Part shown: one piece after another, positions 54,399 to 64,000 of the stretch
How the letters are laid out: each line of letters begins with the position of its first letter
How positions within the stretch are numbered: the stretch's first letter is position 1
Assembly: GCA_025201365.1 (NCBI GenBank)
Contig: JAIXMF010000009.1
Span: forward strand, 62,001 to 126,000
Source of the DNA: Syncephalis plumigaleata
Taxonomy: Eukaryota > Zoopagomycota > Zoopagomycetes > Zoopagales > Piptocephalidaceae
DNA length: 64,000 nt
Direction: 5' to 3'
Made by a program: the position numbers and the translations under genes
The notes under the pieces: generated by a model
What the model saw: the letters and a program-made list of their open reading frames with translations, nothing else
Told to the model about the DNA's origin: nothing
Database searches by the model: none

Positions 54399-56740
54399 AT
54401 GGCGTCACAGCCAGGCACTAATGGCTCGTCTACTTCTGCCAACAGTGGACGAGTTCTGGCTGTGAAGTCCTCGCTTTCCGGCATTGGTTGGAAGAAGCAT
54501 CACGATGTTTTGCGCGATTTTGTAAATATCGTACATACTACGACCTTCCACGCCTACTCCTTCGCAAAATATATTTTTCTCCGTGAATATAAGGATGATC
54601 CGAACTTTAAGTTCGAAGAGTATATTTGTGAAGACTTTTTCAAGCAAGTATGGCTTTCATTAGTCACGCGTACGCGAAAAGGCAGGCCCAGCCCGAAAAC
54701 AATTCAACTTCGCGAGTTCATCAAGAAGCATTTGGGTAATTACCTTGAATTTGCTCGCTATCAACCGCCGGAGTTAGCCTATGCCGATCAATCAGCAATG
54801 TATGAGTCAAGGAAGATGTACGTTGCTTACACCAACAATGTCAGGTTGCGCTTTGGCGACCATCTTCGGCGTGCTGTTAACAAGCACTTCGATGTCAAGG
54901 AGAAGCTAAAAGATATGAAGAGGAGGTTACCCAAGGACGTAAAAGCTGATGAGCTTCGCAACGAAATTAAAGCAATCACTGATCCAGCAAAAAAGTTCAA
55001 GCTAGCAATGGCACAACGAGACGGGCCTAAAGCGTTGGCTAAAGAGGATCCCACCTTTACTGAAGCATTTAACACATTTAAAGGCGTTTTGGATGCTTAC
55101 ACTGAGGGCCACGACTTTAGTGAAAACGGTCTTTATTACGACTGTAAAGCAAATCCAGTGAAGCACTTCAAAGCGTTCTTTAAGCTTGCGCACCTGTTTG
55201 ACGACCTCGACCTGAAGCCTTTCAGCTGCTTCCCCCTGCGCCAATCTTTCTCACCGTGCTACGTCCATATCGACACCGTTATCCTTTGCGAGAACATATT
55301 AGGACGCAGTTATGCGGATAAGAAGACTGATCAGCAGAAGGAATTGGAGAAGGAATGGTCCGATAAGCAGAGGAGGGAAGCCCTTAAGAAGAAAAAGAAG
55401 AAACATTGGGGAGAAGTCGTAAAGCTCAATCGAAGGGTATTCAGAGATCAAAAGGATGGCAAGCTCGAGTTTTTCTATTCAATTGAGACCGATGGCGTTG
55501 GTGTCACGGTCATCAAGAAGGGCCCCAAGAGACGGGGAGCGAGGTCAGCAAAGGATCCCTTCCCGTATATCAGTAAATTGAGCTGATGATCACAAGGCAA
55601 TCAACGGCAAATGCGTGGCGGTGGACCCGGGAAGAAGAAACTTACTGTTTTGTGTACACGAAAACTCGACGGTGGAAAATAAGCGCAAATATCGGTACAC
55701 GAAACTACATCAAGACAAGACGCGGAGGACGAAGAAATACCGCAAGATTCGCGAGGACTGCAAGAAGGGGAACCAGGCGGTGCTGGATGCCGAACGCGCT
55801 CTCTCAGGAACCAAAGGCCGCACTGTATTTCTGGAGGAATACAAGGAATATCTGAGATGCAGATCACAGCACTCGGAGGTCCTTACTAGCTTTTACAGAA
55901 ATACTCTTACCCTCCCCACCACCGATCCCACCGCCCATTCTACCCAACATCCTCTCTTCAGGAAGTTGAAATTGTCAGCCTACATCAGCAAACAACAAAG
56001 TGATCAAAAGCTGATCAAAGGGTTGACTGAGAAGTTCGGTGGGGATGCAGCATTTGTGATGGGGAACTGGTCGGCTCCTCATGCCAAATACCACGAGCCC
56101 ATACGTGGTATTGGCTTTAGAAGGCTTTTAAAACGACATGGGTTTAAAGTCTTTCTAATTGATGAGCACAAGACCAGCAAGTGCTGCCCAGCCTGCAACA
56201 ATCCCACCCTCGAGAAATTCAAGAAGGTCCCAAATCCTCGGTCGAAGCAACATGGAGACAGCCATAGAATTATCTGCCATGGTCTTTTAAGGTAAGTACA
56301 ATTTATTACACTTTGCAATTTATCATGATATATTAATTAATTATTTTATTAGATGCACACATCAAACTTGTAATAAAGCCATGGAAGATATAAAGGCCAA
56401 GAAGGAGCAAGAGGATATGATGGACGTAGATGACGAGGAGGAGCAAGAGGATCTGATGGACGTGGATGACGAGGAGGATCAAGAGGGCACGAAGGACAAG
56501 AAGCGCAAGAAGTATAAGGAGGATCCGGAATTTAACAGATACGATCATCGTCTGTGGAATCGGGATATGGCAGCATGTCTGAATTTTATTCAGATTATTC
56601 ACAGTCATCGTGCTGATGGTCGTGTTCCAACACAATTCCAACGAAGTGCCGTTTCTCCTCCTCAGCCTAGTACATCCGCAAAGCATTCACTAAATGAAGA
56701 TCAAGATCAAGAGGGATCCAAACATCAAAAAACAAATTAA
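54399..56740 (+). CDS. Fanzor (TnpB-like RNA-guided RuvC nuclease)
   Basis: Start at ATG 54,399; one intron 56,292-56,352 (GTAAGT...TTAG). The N-terminal half (54,399 to about 55,580) is helical and basic (KDMKRRLPKDVKADE, KKKKKKHWGEVV). Then RuvC-I CVAVDPGRRNLLF, KFGGDAAFVMGNWSAPH, zinc ribbon KTSKCCPAC...HRIICHG and, after the intron, CTHQTC, and finally RuvC-III RLWNRDMAACLNF. This matches the published Fanzor signature D...[TS][TS]xx-C4 finger...RD, with 183 residues from D to TS. Family members are guided by an omegaRNA and cut DNA. Odd: a duplicated acidic block (DVDDEE twice) lies between finger and RD. The frame is lost near 55,575-55,595; one extra base in AAA (55,575) and one in AA (55,594) would join both halves (ISKIELMITKAINGKCVAVD). 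Confidence 0.9.
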
Positions 56741-56743
56741 CCA

Positions 56744-56759
56744 GGTTGTATCGTCAACC
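56744..56759 (+). other. Conserved post-stop hairpin, copy A
   Basis: GGTTG-TATCGT-CAACC: a perfect 5-bp stem, 3 nt after the Fanzor stop. Relative to copy B, one A on the left arm and its partner T on the right arm are both absent, a paired change. Candidate part of an omegaRNA or a 3'-end signal. Confidence 0.75.
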
Positions 56760-56766
56760 GCCGCAC

Positions 56767-56782
56767 TGTCGCCCAAGCGACA
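56767..56782 (+). other. Second hairpin between the Fanzor stop and the right end
   Basis: TGTCGC-CCAA-GCGACA, a perfect 6-bp GC-rich stem with a 4-nt loop, only 7 nt after the first hairpin. The segment containing it is missing in copies B and C. Confidence 0.6.
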
Positions 56783-56856
56783 ATGGCACCCAAAATACGG
56801 AGTAGAAATACTTGTAAGTGTTAATTATTATTTATTCGTAAAGACAGAAGGCTAAC

Positions 56857-56882
56857 TGCGCAAATTGGATGGAAATAGCCTG
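56857..56882 (-). repeat. Right terminal inverted repeat of the Fanzor transposon
   Basis: Reverse complement of this stretch starts CAGGCTATTTCCATCC and pairs with the left end at 52,735. Followed by the TA target duplicate. Confidence 0.88.
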
Positions 56883-57613
56883 TAAATGGAATTTGTCTCA
56901 GCTATATAAATTACAGATGTCACCTGTTCATCTGACCTCATTTTATCATGCCACATATTGCTCCTTGTATTGCTACTCCTACTACTGCTAGTACTACGCT
57001 TCCTTATCTTCTTTCTCTTCTTTCTCTTCTTTCTCTTCTTCCTTCTTCTAGCTATTTATTAGGGTGCTTATACGTTATAGTTGCAGTTACTCATCTGTTC
57101 CATACTACAATATTGACATTATCTCTATCTCTAGCTGTATTGTCGTTTTCATTTCTATTTTCCTGTGTGATTTCAGCGTGTATATATACGCACACATATA
57201 CATATACATATACATATATGCATATAAACATATATGCACTATATACTATAGGCATTTCCTTACCAATTAGTAGTAATAGTTGTAGCATTAGTTTATTAGG
57301 GAGCAGTGATTGCAAGTGCATATATGCTGTGATTTCTCGGTAATCACTTACCGCTTCAACTGTATTGTACTACTGCGATATCATTAAACTTGACGAAATT
57401 ACAATTATCCACTGTGGCTTATCCGAATAATTCATGGCAAGTAGCATAGGTATTCTTTTGGTTGCATACCTTTAACTAATCCTATTCAACTATTCAGGGA
57501 AATACAGCTTCTAATGAGAATGGAGGTGGGTGGACGAGCATATAGTGCCACACACTCGGCCAGAATAATGGTCGTGTTACAGGCCAGGTGATGCATCGTC
57601 GTACGTTGTCTAG
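56883..57613. other. Intergenic region with simple repeats
   Basis: Contains CTTCTTTCT tandem repeats (57,003-57,050) and (AT)/(ACAT) repeats at 57,180-57,240. The plus-strand frame 56,948-57,343 is built from these and is not supported. The true first exon of the next gene may lie here, for instance with an ATG near 57,434, but I cannot place it. Confidence 0.45.
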
Positions 57614-60057
57614 TCGAGTGGACGACTTGCCAGATTCAATCCATTCAACTCTAGTCGTGGTAGTAGTTCAGTGGATTTAACACTTCGTCCAGATGCTGCT
57701 ATCACAACTACCACCACAACGATGACCGATATGAGTATGCGCTCTAGTAGTGGTAGTCGTTTACCGCCTGCACCGAATCAACGTAGCTTATTCTCGGCAC
57801 GAAAGATGCTACGCAGACAGAGTGATGTGCCATTACCAACATCCACGTCACCCAACATGCAGGATGGTCTACGTCGTGTTAGCGAGGTAATCCACGAAGA
57901 TGGCACTATGGATGATGGTGGAGCAATAACACGATCATCTACGTCACCTCGAGACAATATGGACTATCCCACGGGTATTGTACGACAGGAACGATCACAT
58001 TCTGAAGGAGTAAGTATACATACATATACATGCATATATATATAATCACTTCTAATAATGATAATAATTAGACCGGTATTGTTACTATTTCAACAAAACG
58101 TACAGCAAGTGAACGAGAAGAGGAATTGATAATGTTACATCGTATTCGCAAGGTATATCATTACTATTGATTACTCATTTGCTATCTAGTATTTATTAAT
58201 GTATACATGTATCTAGTTTACACCATTGATTCCTGATCAACCATCTAATTATTTCAGTTTTGGTAACTGGTTAATGACCGCTGCAGGTGGAAATAATCGA
58301 TATAATGAATCTGACAGTACGTATTGACTATGTAACAACAATCTATGTTATGGTATCTGACTACTTATCATAATGACATAAATAGCTGCAGTGGATGGAC
58401 AAGCATTGACGGGTGCATTCCTTGCTTATCAATTACATCAACGTGCATTATGCGAGACAATATGTGAACGTCAGGTAATCATCACCATAATGCTATGACA
58501 TATTGTATGTTGACTGTATAAATGATTCCATTCTATTATAGCGTAATATAGTCACATCGATCAAATCGTTGAATGAATATACGGCACGATCAGAACGACG
58601 AGCCAATTATCAGTGTCGAGAAACTCAGGGTACAGCAGTCATGCTTACGAAAGAAGGTACGTGTACCAATATCTAGCTATACGAGAGACCATCACATTAT
58701 GCTAATCTATATTATACGCATCTCAACAGTGGCTAGTCTAGAGAGTCAAGTGTTGAAGACTCGCGAATTAATTCATGACATAATGCAGACATTAATTAAA
58801 CTCAATGACATTATGGGTAATAATCATGAGTTGTCATTAACCTCGAAACCAATGCAAAGTCAATACCCGGCCTTGTCGCGAGCATATCGACATGCCGTAT
58901 CAATAAGCATCCGGGTGCCATTAACATTGAGAAGAAGCGTTTATCGATTCAGCATCGTCGATGGGATCGTTCATCCGTATTACTCACGGTTAATCCGGTG
59001 TTAGCCGAAGGTAGTCACGGCATGGCATCCAGCACAAATGTTAGCAATGTAGAAGCGCAGCATTCATTATCACCACACCATCCGGTGAGATCTCCATCAT
59101 GACAGGTCCAGTATGAGTACAGCTAGATTACGTCAATTCGTACACCAGGATGGTGTAGCCAATAATTTGACGCGTGACATTGCAGTAGCAGCAACCGCTT
59201 CTTCCTCATCGCTACCTGGTGCCTTGGAGAGTAATTGGGTGTTACCACTTCGATCACCGTCATTCTGGGCACGATCCATCACTAGACGTCCTATCGATAT
59301 GGACGACGTGACATCACCGACCTCATCTTCATTCGATTTACGTCGTCAAGATTCCGTACTATCAGAGAACTCTGTCGACTTTGACACTATGTTGCAAATG
59401 GGTTGCAGACGAACCCTACCTGACTCACCCACACCCAAGCGTAGTGCACCCTTGCTTAGTATGATGACATCGAGTATTCTATCACCACCGGTACCATCAC
59501 CCATACCACCCTCTGAGCCAGAGTTAATATCGTCCAGATTGACTATACAACAGCAACAGCAACAGCAACAACACGAAGCGAGATTAACACGATCACTAAA
59601 TGGACCACCCTCTACTGGTAGATCATCCCGAGATCGATTAGTACCGTATGATGTAGTAAATGAACGTAACTCGATAAAACGTCAACGAGCACGACTTAAA
59701 AACAGCAACAGCGATCAGGACATTATGGATGAAGCGATGTTTGAAGGTATTATTCGTAAGCTTAGTATAACATCTGATTCGAATAACGAAGAAGGCAGCA
59801 TGAATAAGCATACACCACATCATCATAACAAGTCAAATAGTAATCTATCACATACGTCATTGTACTCAGAGCATAGTAATACTACTGATTTACATCAATC
59901 TGTCGATACAACCAAAGAGATTAGTCATACTAATGAGTTGGAAGCATCAACCATGATGATGACTACACCTATGACACCTATTTCAAGACCAAGAGGTAAA
60001 GGGAAAATACGACAGAGTTTACTTACATTTATGAATGGACCTTCATCGCCTTCTTAA
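57614..60057 (+). CDS. Coiled-coil protein with a disordered C-terminus (weak BORC subunit 5 likeness)
   Basis: 5' end not found; the first exon I support starts after a GTCTAG acceptor at 57,613 and encodes a Ser/Arg-rich region (SSGSRLPPAPNQRSLFSARK). Short exons then give LHRIRKFTPLIPDQPSNYF, GAFLAYQLHQRALCETIC, SIKSLNEYTARSERRANYQ and a coiled coil LESQVLKTRELIHDIMQTL. The FTPLIPD block followed by an LHQR helix and coiled coil is vaguely like BORCS5, a lysosome-positioning factor. The last 310 residues are Ser/Pro/Gln-rich with (Q)8. Frame slips at 58,902 (AA run) and near 59,090 break the middle. Gene reality is likely; function uncertain. Confidence 0.5.
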
Positions 60058-60225
60058 ATGATGTTAGTGATGATGATATTACTGTAAACATACTATTCAC
60101 TTTATGTATTCTTATATTGATTTGCGTAATCTAATAACAACAATAATAAAAACATTTATATTACTGAATAACATTGAACTTGATATATTTACTTAATAAA
60201 GGAATATACGAATAGTAATCATATA
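60058..60225. other. Short intergenic stretch
   Basis: 3' flank of the coiled-coil gene, AATAAA near 60,145 and 60,195; no gene. Confidence 0.4.
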
Positions 60226-63177
60226 TGTGGTGCGGACACATCGTCTCCATAAGACATTAATTAAAAAAGTATATAATTCACGATGTCGCTTGCAATACTT
60301 TTGCGGTTGCATTGCACGTTTGTATGTTGTGACTTACCTAACCAGATATTCATACATATATAAGCTTCTACGAAGCACGTAAATTATAATAAAATAAGTT
60401 CCGTTTTGAAATAGTTTGTGTGTGTGTCCTATCATTGTCCCTAGTCAGAGTTGGCTAGTGTTCTTTATACGCAGAGAGAGAAAGCTGTACGAGTGTACAG
60501 TTGGGAAAGAGATACACGACGGATTATTACGAGCGATTCATTAAGCCTAGTTACATTGCCGCCCAACGAGCTAGGAGAAGCAACATGGCTACCCACGTCA
60601 GACCCGTCAATAACCCCCCGCCACAACTGGAGCCCAATGCGGGGACGGGTATTCCTATGGCGAGGGACTGTAATCCTCCTCCTAGATTCACTGGAGAGAA
60701 TGTTAAGGAGTTTATGCACCATTACGAACGCTACGCCGACTGGCTAGGCTGGAACAATGAGGCGAAGATAGAGTGTATCGTGAGTTATCTCACTCCAGAT
60801 GCGACGGAGCTTGTGCTCATCCACCCCGGCACGTCCACCGGCGACTGGCCGCAAGTCAAGGAAATGCTACTCACCAATTATCGTCGGCGGCTAACTACTA
60901 GGTCGCCACGTGAGGTGTTAGCAGACTTACTGCGGAAAGGATTCGACTATGACGATCCGGAGTCATATTTGTCGAGGTACGCCACAGTCACATCGTGTGT
61001 TCCGAACATGTCCGATAGCGAGAAAGCCGAGAGAGTATTCGACATCCTAGATGTGGATTTCAAGGAACGTTGCATGAATCACCTAGGCAGGAACTTTACC
61101 TTTGAGGAACTGCGGGAAGTGATCTTAGACTTGAAGTACAAGAGTAACCTTATCGGGAAGTCTTTGAAGAGAAGCGAGGAGTCCAAGGAAGCCCAGTCAC
61201 GTAAGCAAGAACACAAGGAGCGTGACGACGAGCAAGATCTGTACGACAAGGTGGCTAAGATGGTATTACAAGTGGTCGAGAAGCGAGAAAACACCAAAAA
61301 GGTTCAGCGTCCCATGCGGTGTATTTACTGTGATGCTACTGACCATTGGAAGCCGGAATGCACGACGTTGACTGAGGATCTACGCAACGGGATAGTTAGG
61401 ATGGTGGAAGGAAAGGTAGCATATCCCGACGGCGGTCACATACCTCTCAATAGCGGACGAGGCGGCATGCGCAGTTTCATTACCGAAGGAGTCAAGGTTC
61501 GGCATATCGCGCTCCAGGAACGGGAGAGACCGGTTGGATATGACGTATGTTGGCAGGAGATGACCAACCCGGAAGCGGTAGCACCCGAAATCCTGGTCAA
61601 CGATCCATTTCAAGTGAACCACAAGCGTGCGAGGGTAGGTGCTGATCGGGAACAATCGGATGCTATGGTAGTGGATACTCGCGAAGCCGGTACAATGACG
61701 GAAAAGGCGAAGCGTGCACCACCTACTTTTCAGTATAGAGCACCCGTAGAGGAAGGAAGAGTGCCGGAAGAGGTCATCAATAGAGTGTTGCAACAGTCGC
61801 AGGTGACTATGAGTTTCGATGAGTTCATGGTCGTGTCACCAACAGCTAGAAAGGTCGTTAATGAAATGGTGTCAAGGAAGAGGGTCCCGATTGAGCCGAG
61901 TACCAACATGGTAGCCACTTACCAAATAAGGGAAGGGATCGAAGATCCATACGACAACGTGGTCGAGAGGAAGGAAGTCACGCGAGTTGCCAGACCTACT
62001 GCGGCAGTAATGGGTACGGTTGCGGGTATCCCCGTGAATATTGTCGTAGATCCTGGATCTGAGATCACGATCATGTCTGGACGTTTCTACGACAGGATTG
62101 GTCGACTACCTTTGGATACCTCCAAGGTGTACAGCATGGGTAACGCTTCTGGTACCAGTTCGACAGCTAGAGGGTTGTGTCCCAATGTGCCCATAGAAGT
62201 TGGCAGCGTGCGAGTTCCTGCTCATATCGTGGTGATCGATGGCACTCCGTTCGACGCGTTGGTTGGTATGCCCTGGTTGGAACAAGCTCAGTGGGAGATC
62301 AGACGTGAGGGCAACGGTTCTTGGTACTACTTACGTGATAGTGAGCACTCCGTGAGGTTCCCTGCGGCACCTCTGGCTCCAATGAGCATCAGGCACGAGA
62401 ATTACGTCCGACTACACTCGAACAGGATTACGTTGGACTCCGGTGTGGATGATGAGCTGGACAAGGACGAGGAATTGTTAGGCGTGGTCACGGTGAGAAG
62501 CTTTTCCGACAACGAGGAGACTTACATGACGTGCGCGGCGAAGTACAAGCCTGTCGGTAAGAAGAAGCTACCAATAGCGGTGCCGGTACCATCGAACGAG
62601 CGTCCTCAGGAGTTGGCAAGTGTTGTGCGACCTTTGGCGAAGAGGCTTACGGAGGAACGCCTTGCGGCAATGGTGATCGGTGACGACGTCCTGCGAAAGG
62701 AAGAAGTAGCGTTTTTCAAGCAGCAATTACTTACCGTGGATCAAGCCTTTGCGTTCAATGACGAGGAGATGGGCCTGTTACGTCCTGAGGTGGAGCCGCC
62801 TATCAGGATACCTACCGTGAAGCATGAGCCGTGGTATCAGCGATCCATACCTATCCCGAGGGCGATCTTCGATCAAGTGGTGGAGCTGCTGCGTGTCAAG
62901 ATGGAGAGTGGAGTCATCGAGTCAAGCAGTGGAGCCTACAGTAACCGGTGGTTCGTGATAGCCAAGAAGGACAAGAAGAAGTTGCACTTCATACAAGACT
63001 TGCAGCAAGTTAACTCAGTAACCGTCAAGAATGCTAATACGCCACCGTTGAGTGAAGAACTGATAGAAGATGTGTCCGGTCGCGCCATTATATCTACGTT
63101 CGATCTGTATTCTGGGTATGACCAAATCCCCATTGATGTGCGTGACAGAGATATCTTTGCGCTCAATACACCTACAG
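60226..63177 (+). mobile_element. Ty3/gypsy LTR retrotransposon, partial
   Basis: A likely 5' LTR begins near 60,226 (TGTGGTGCGG) and includes a TATATAAG box near 60,358; its right end near 60,434 cannot be proved because no second LTR is in the window. Coding DNA for gag, protease and the first part of reverse transcriptase follows. RNase H and integrase are not seen before 64,000. A short inverted-repeat element sits at 63,182, where recognisable pol sequence ends. Age unknown. Treated as a fossil. Confidence 0.8.
60501..63177 (+). CDS. Gag-protease-reverse transcriptase polyprotein of the gypsy element (partial)
   Basis: Gag region (ECIVSYLTPDATELVL, PREVLADLLRKGFDYDDPE), a zinc knuckle (CIYCDATDHWKPEC), an aspartic protease with NIVVDPGSEITIMSG and FDALVGMPWL, then the RT start (VKMESGVIESSSGAYSNRW, the KLHFIQDLQQVN block, STFDLYSGYDQIPI). 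This is the usual Ty3/gypsy order in one frame. The best start may be the Met at about 60,585. Confidence 0.8.
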
Positions 63178-63181
63178 TGGG

Positions 63182-63384
63182 GGAAAAAATTGTTCACGTG
63201 TTATATACTTTTTTACTTTCCCAATCACTACACAATTAATAAACAACATATCACTTTGTACTTTTACATGTTAATAAAGCTATTAATTCTCTTTCTAATG
63301 ATATAAAATATGTGCATACTTTATTATAGATTTCTTGAGATATTAGTGTTGAAAGTCACGTGGTGCACGTGAACAATTTTTTCC
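63182..63384. mobile_element. Short inverted-repeat element (MITE-like) at the gypsy pol boundary
   Basis: GGAAAAAATTGTTCACGTG (63,182-63,200) is perfectly repeated in inverse orientation at 63,366-63,384. The 203-bp unit is AT-rich and non-coding. No clear target-site duplication is seen, so insertion is inferred from the repeats and the loss of pol similarity. Confidence 0.55.
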
Positions 63385-64000
63385 ATTACTAATAAAATTA
63401 ACATTTCTTACCAATAATCAATTTTTATTCAATTTAAATGTAATAAAATGTTTATATATGAGTAAATACGAGCTGTCGTGCATCGTACGAGCAATAAATA
63501 ATTATAAATCAAGTTGATGTGGTTGAGCAATATGGCTATAATTGCTCATTTTAATGTATAGTAAAAATGTTACTACAGTATGCTTTATTCACTTCCAAAT
63601 GTTGTGCAAATGCTTATTAAAGCGCTTTTAAGCAATGGTAGCCTCCCTAGAACCACTGCGGGCAAGTTAGCTATGGTTAAAGATATGATTACATTGAACA
63701 ATCACGCATGCAGCTGCTGGAATAGCGTTCATGTTACTACAATTTCGCTTATTACTCAGTGTACATTCGACCGATCCTACTTAAATTGCAGGTTATGATA
63801 AAGCACGTCTTCACGCAGATAATGATATAAAATAATGCTATGTCGATGGGAAAAGCGTCTAGTTATCATCCTACAAAGATGATGTCACATTAATGTCACT
63901 GAATAGCGTAAATTTTAATTTTAATTTTTTGTAATAAATTTATTAATTAATGCCAAAAATAATAGTAAAAAATAGCGCAGAGCACGTCTTCACGCAGATA
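63385..64000. other. AT-rich tail of the window with a 20-bp direct repeat
   Basis: No supported gene. AGCACGTCTTCACGCAGATA occurs at 63,802-63,821 and again at 63,981-64,000, where the window ends, a direct repeat with a 179-bp period. The frame at 63,580-63,798 has no recognisable domain. Confidence 0.5.

Larger units (their letters stand above)
52735..56882 (+). mobile_element. Fanzor-carrying Tc1/mariner-like DNA transposon (full-length copy A)
   Basis: 4,148 bp. Ends are inverted repeats CAGTGTTTTCCAACC... (52,735) and, from the other end, CAGGCTATTTCCATCC... (56,882), both followed by AATTTGCGCA. TA flanks both sides (52,733-52,734 and 56,883-56,884), the Tc1/mariner target duplication. 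The only gene seen is a Fanzor (TnpB-like RuvC nuclease). I find no DDE transposase, so the element appears non-autonomous for transposition or depends on a related transposase elsewhere. Fanzors are known passengers of diverse eukaryotic transposons. A 575-bp internally deleted relative lies at 26,877-27,451. Plain DNA transposon. Confidence 0.9.

Noticed and set aside
55561-55620. Programmed +1 frameshift or tiny intron in the Fanzor gene
   Set aside because: No 30-nt or shorter GT-AG segment is credible, and two one-base homopolymer deficits join the frames with family-like sequence.
56948-57343. 131-codon Ser/Leu/Thr-rich plus-strand frame
   Set aside because: Built from CTT and ACAT simple repeats; no domain and no splice context.

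Overview
The window looks like nuclear DNA of a fungus, most probably an early-diverging (zygomycete-grade) lineage. The genes carry many introns of about 50-90 bp with GTAAGT-type donors, the DNA is AT-rich, and housekeeping genes of fungal type are present: a Rab5/Vps21 GTPase, GDT1, importin beta, PAN3, N-myristoyltransferase, an RBM26/27-like protein and a HECT E3 ligase. The phylum is an inference; I cannot search databases.

Layout. 0-13 kb: an edge-truncated F-box-like gene, RBM26/27-like, Rab5, a small secreted protein, GDT1, a CAP-domain protein and a secreted kinase-like protein. 12.9-18.7 kb: a DIRS-type tyrosine-recombinase retroelement with a very young gag-only LTR element inserted in it. 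19-29 kb: a secreted or membrane-anchored paralogue of the 7 kb protein, a two-TM-region membrane protein, importin beta (10 exons), a 575-bp deletion derivative of the Fanzor transposon, and a catechol-O-methyltransferase-like gene. 29-41 kb: an F-box gene lying between Tc1-like inverted repeats, a helical-repeat protein with a weak TAF1A/Rrn11 likeness, two small secreted Cys-rich proteins, a second secreted kinase-like gene, a mitochondrial protein and a third F-box gene. 41-46 kb: a Fanzor relic and a HECT ligase with a long His/Ser/Asn-rich N-terminus. 47-53 kb: PAN3 and NMT. 52.7-56.9 kb: a full TA-flanked transposon carrying a Fanzor (eukaryotic TnpB-like, RuvC) gene. 57-60 kb: a coiled-coil protein. 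60-64 kb: a partial Ty3/gypsy element and short repeats.

Most notable is the Fanzor system. Three copies (41.2-41.6, 26.9-27.5 and 52.7-56.9 kb) keep a hairpin 2-3 nt after the stop codon. Its stem sequence differs in every copy while pairing is kept, which is covariation, and the TATC(G/C)T loop is nearly constant. This is a good candidate for a structured RNA such as an omegaRNA scaffold or a 3' end signal.

A second window-wide observation is that nearly every apparent frame break in the host genes, including the conserved NMT and HECT genes, would be removed by one extra base in a homopolymer run. I therefore read most of these genes as intact genes in an assembly with shortened homopolymers.
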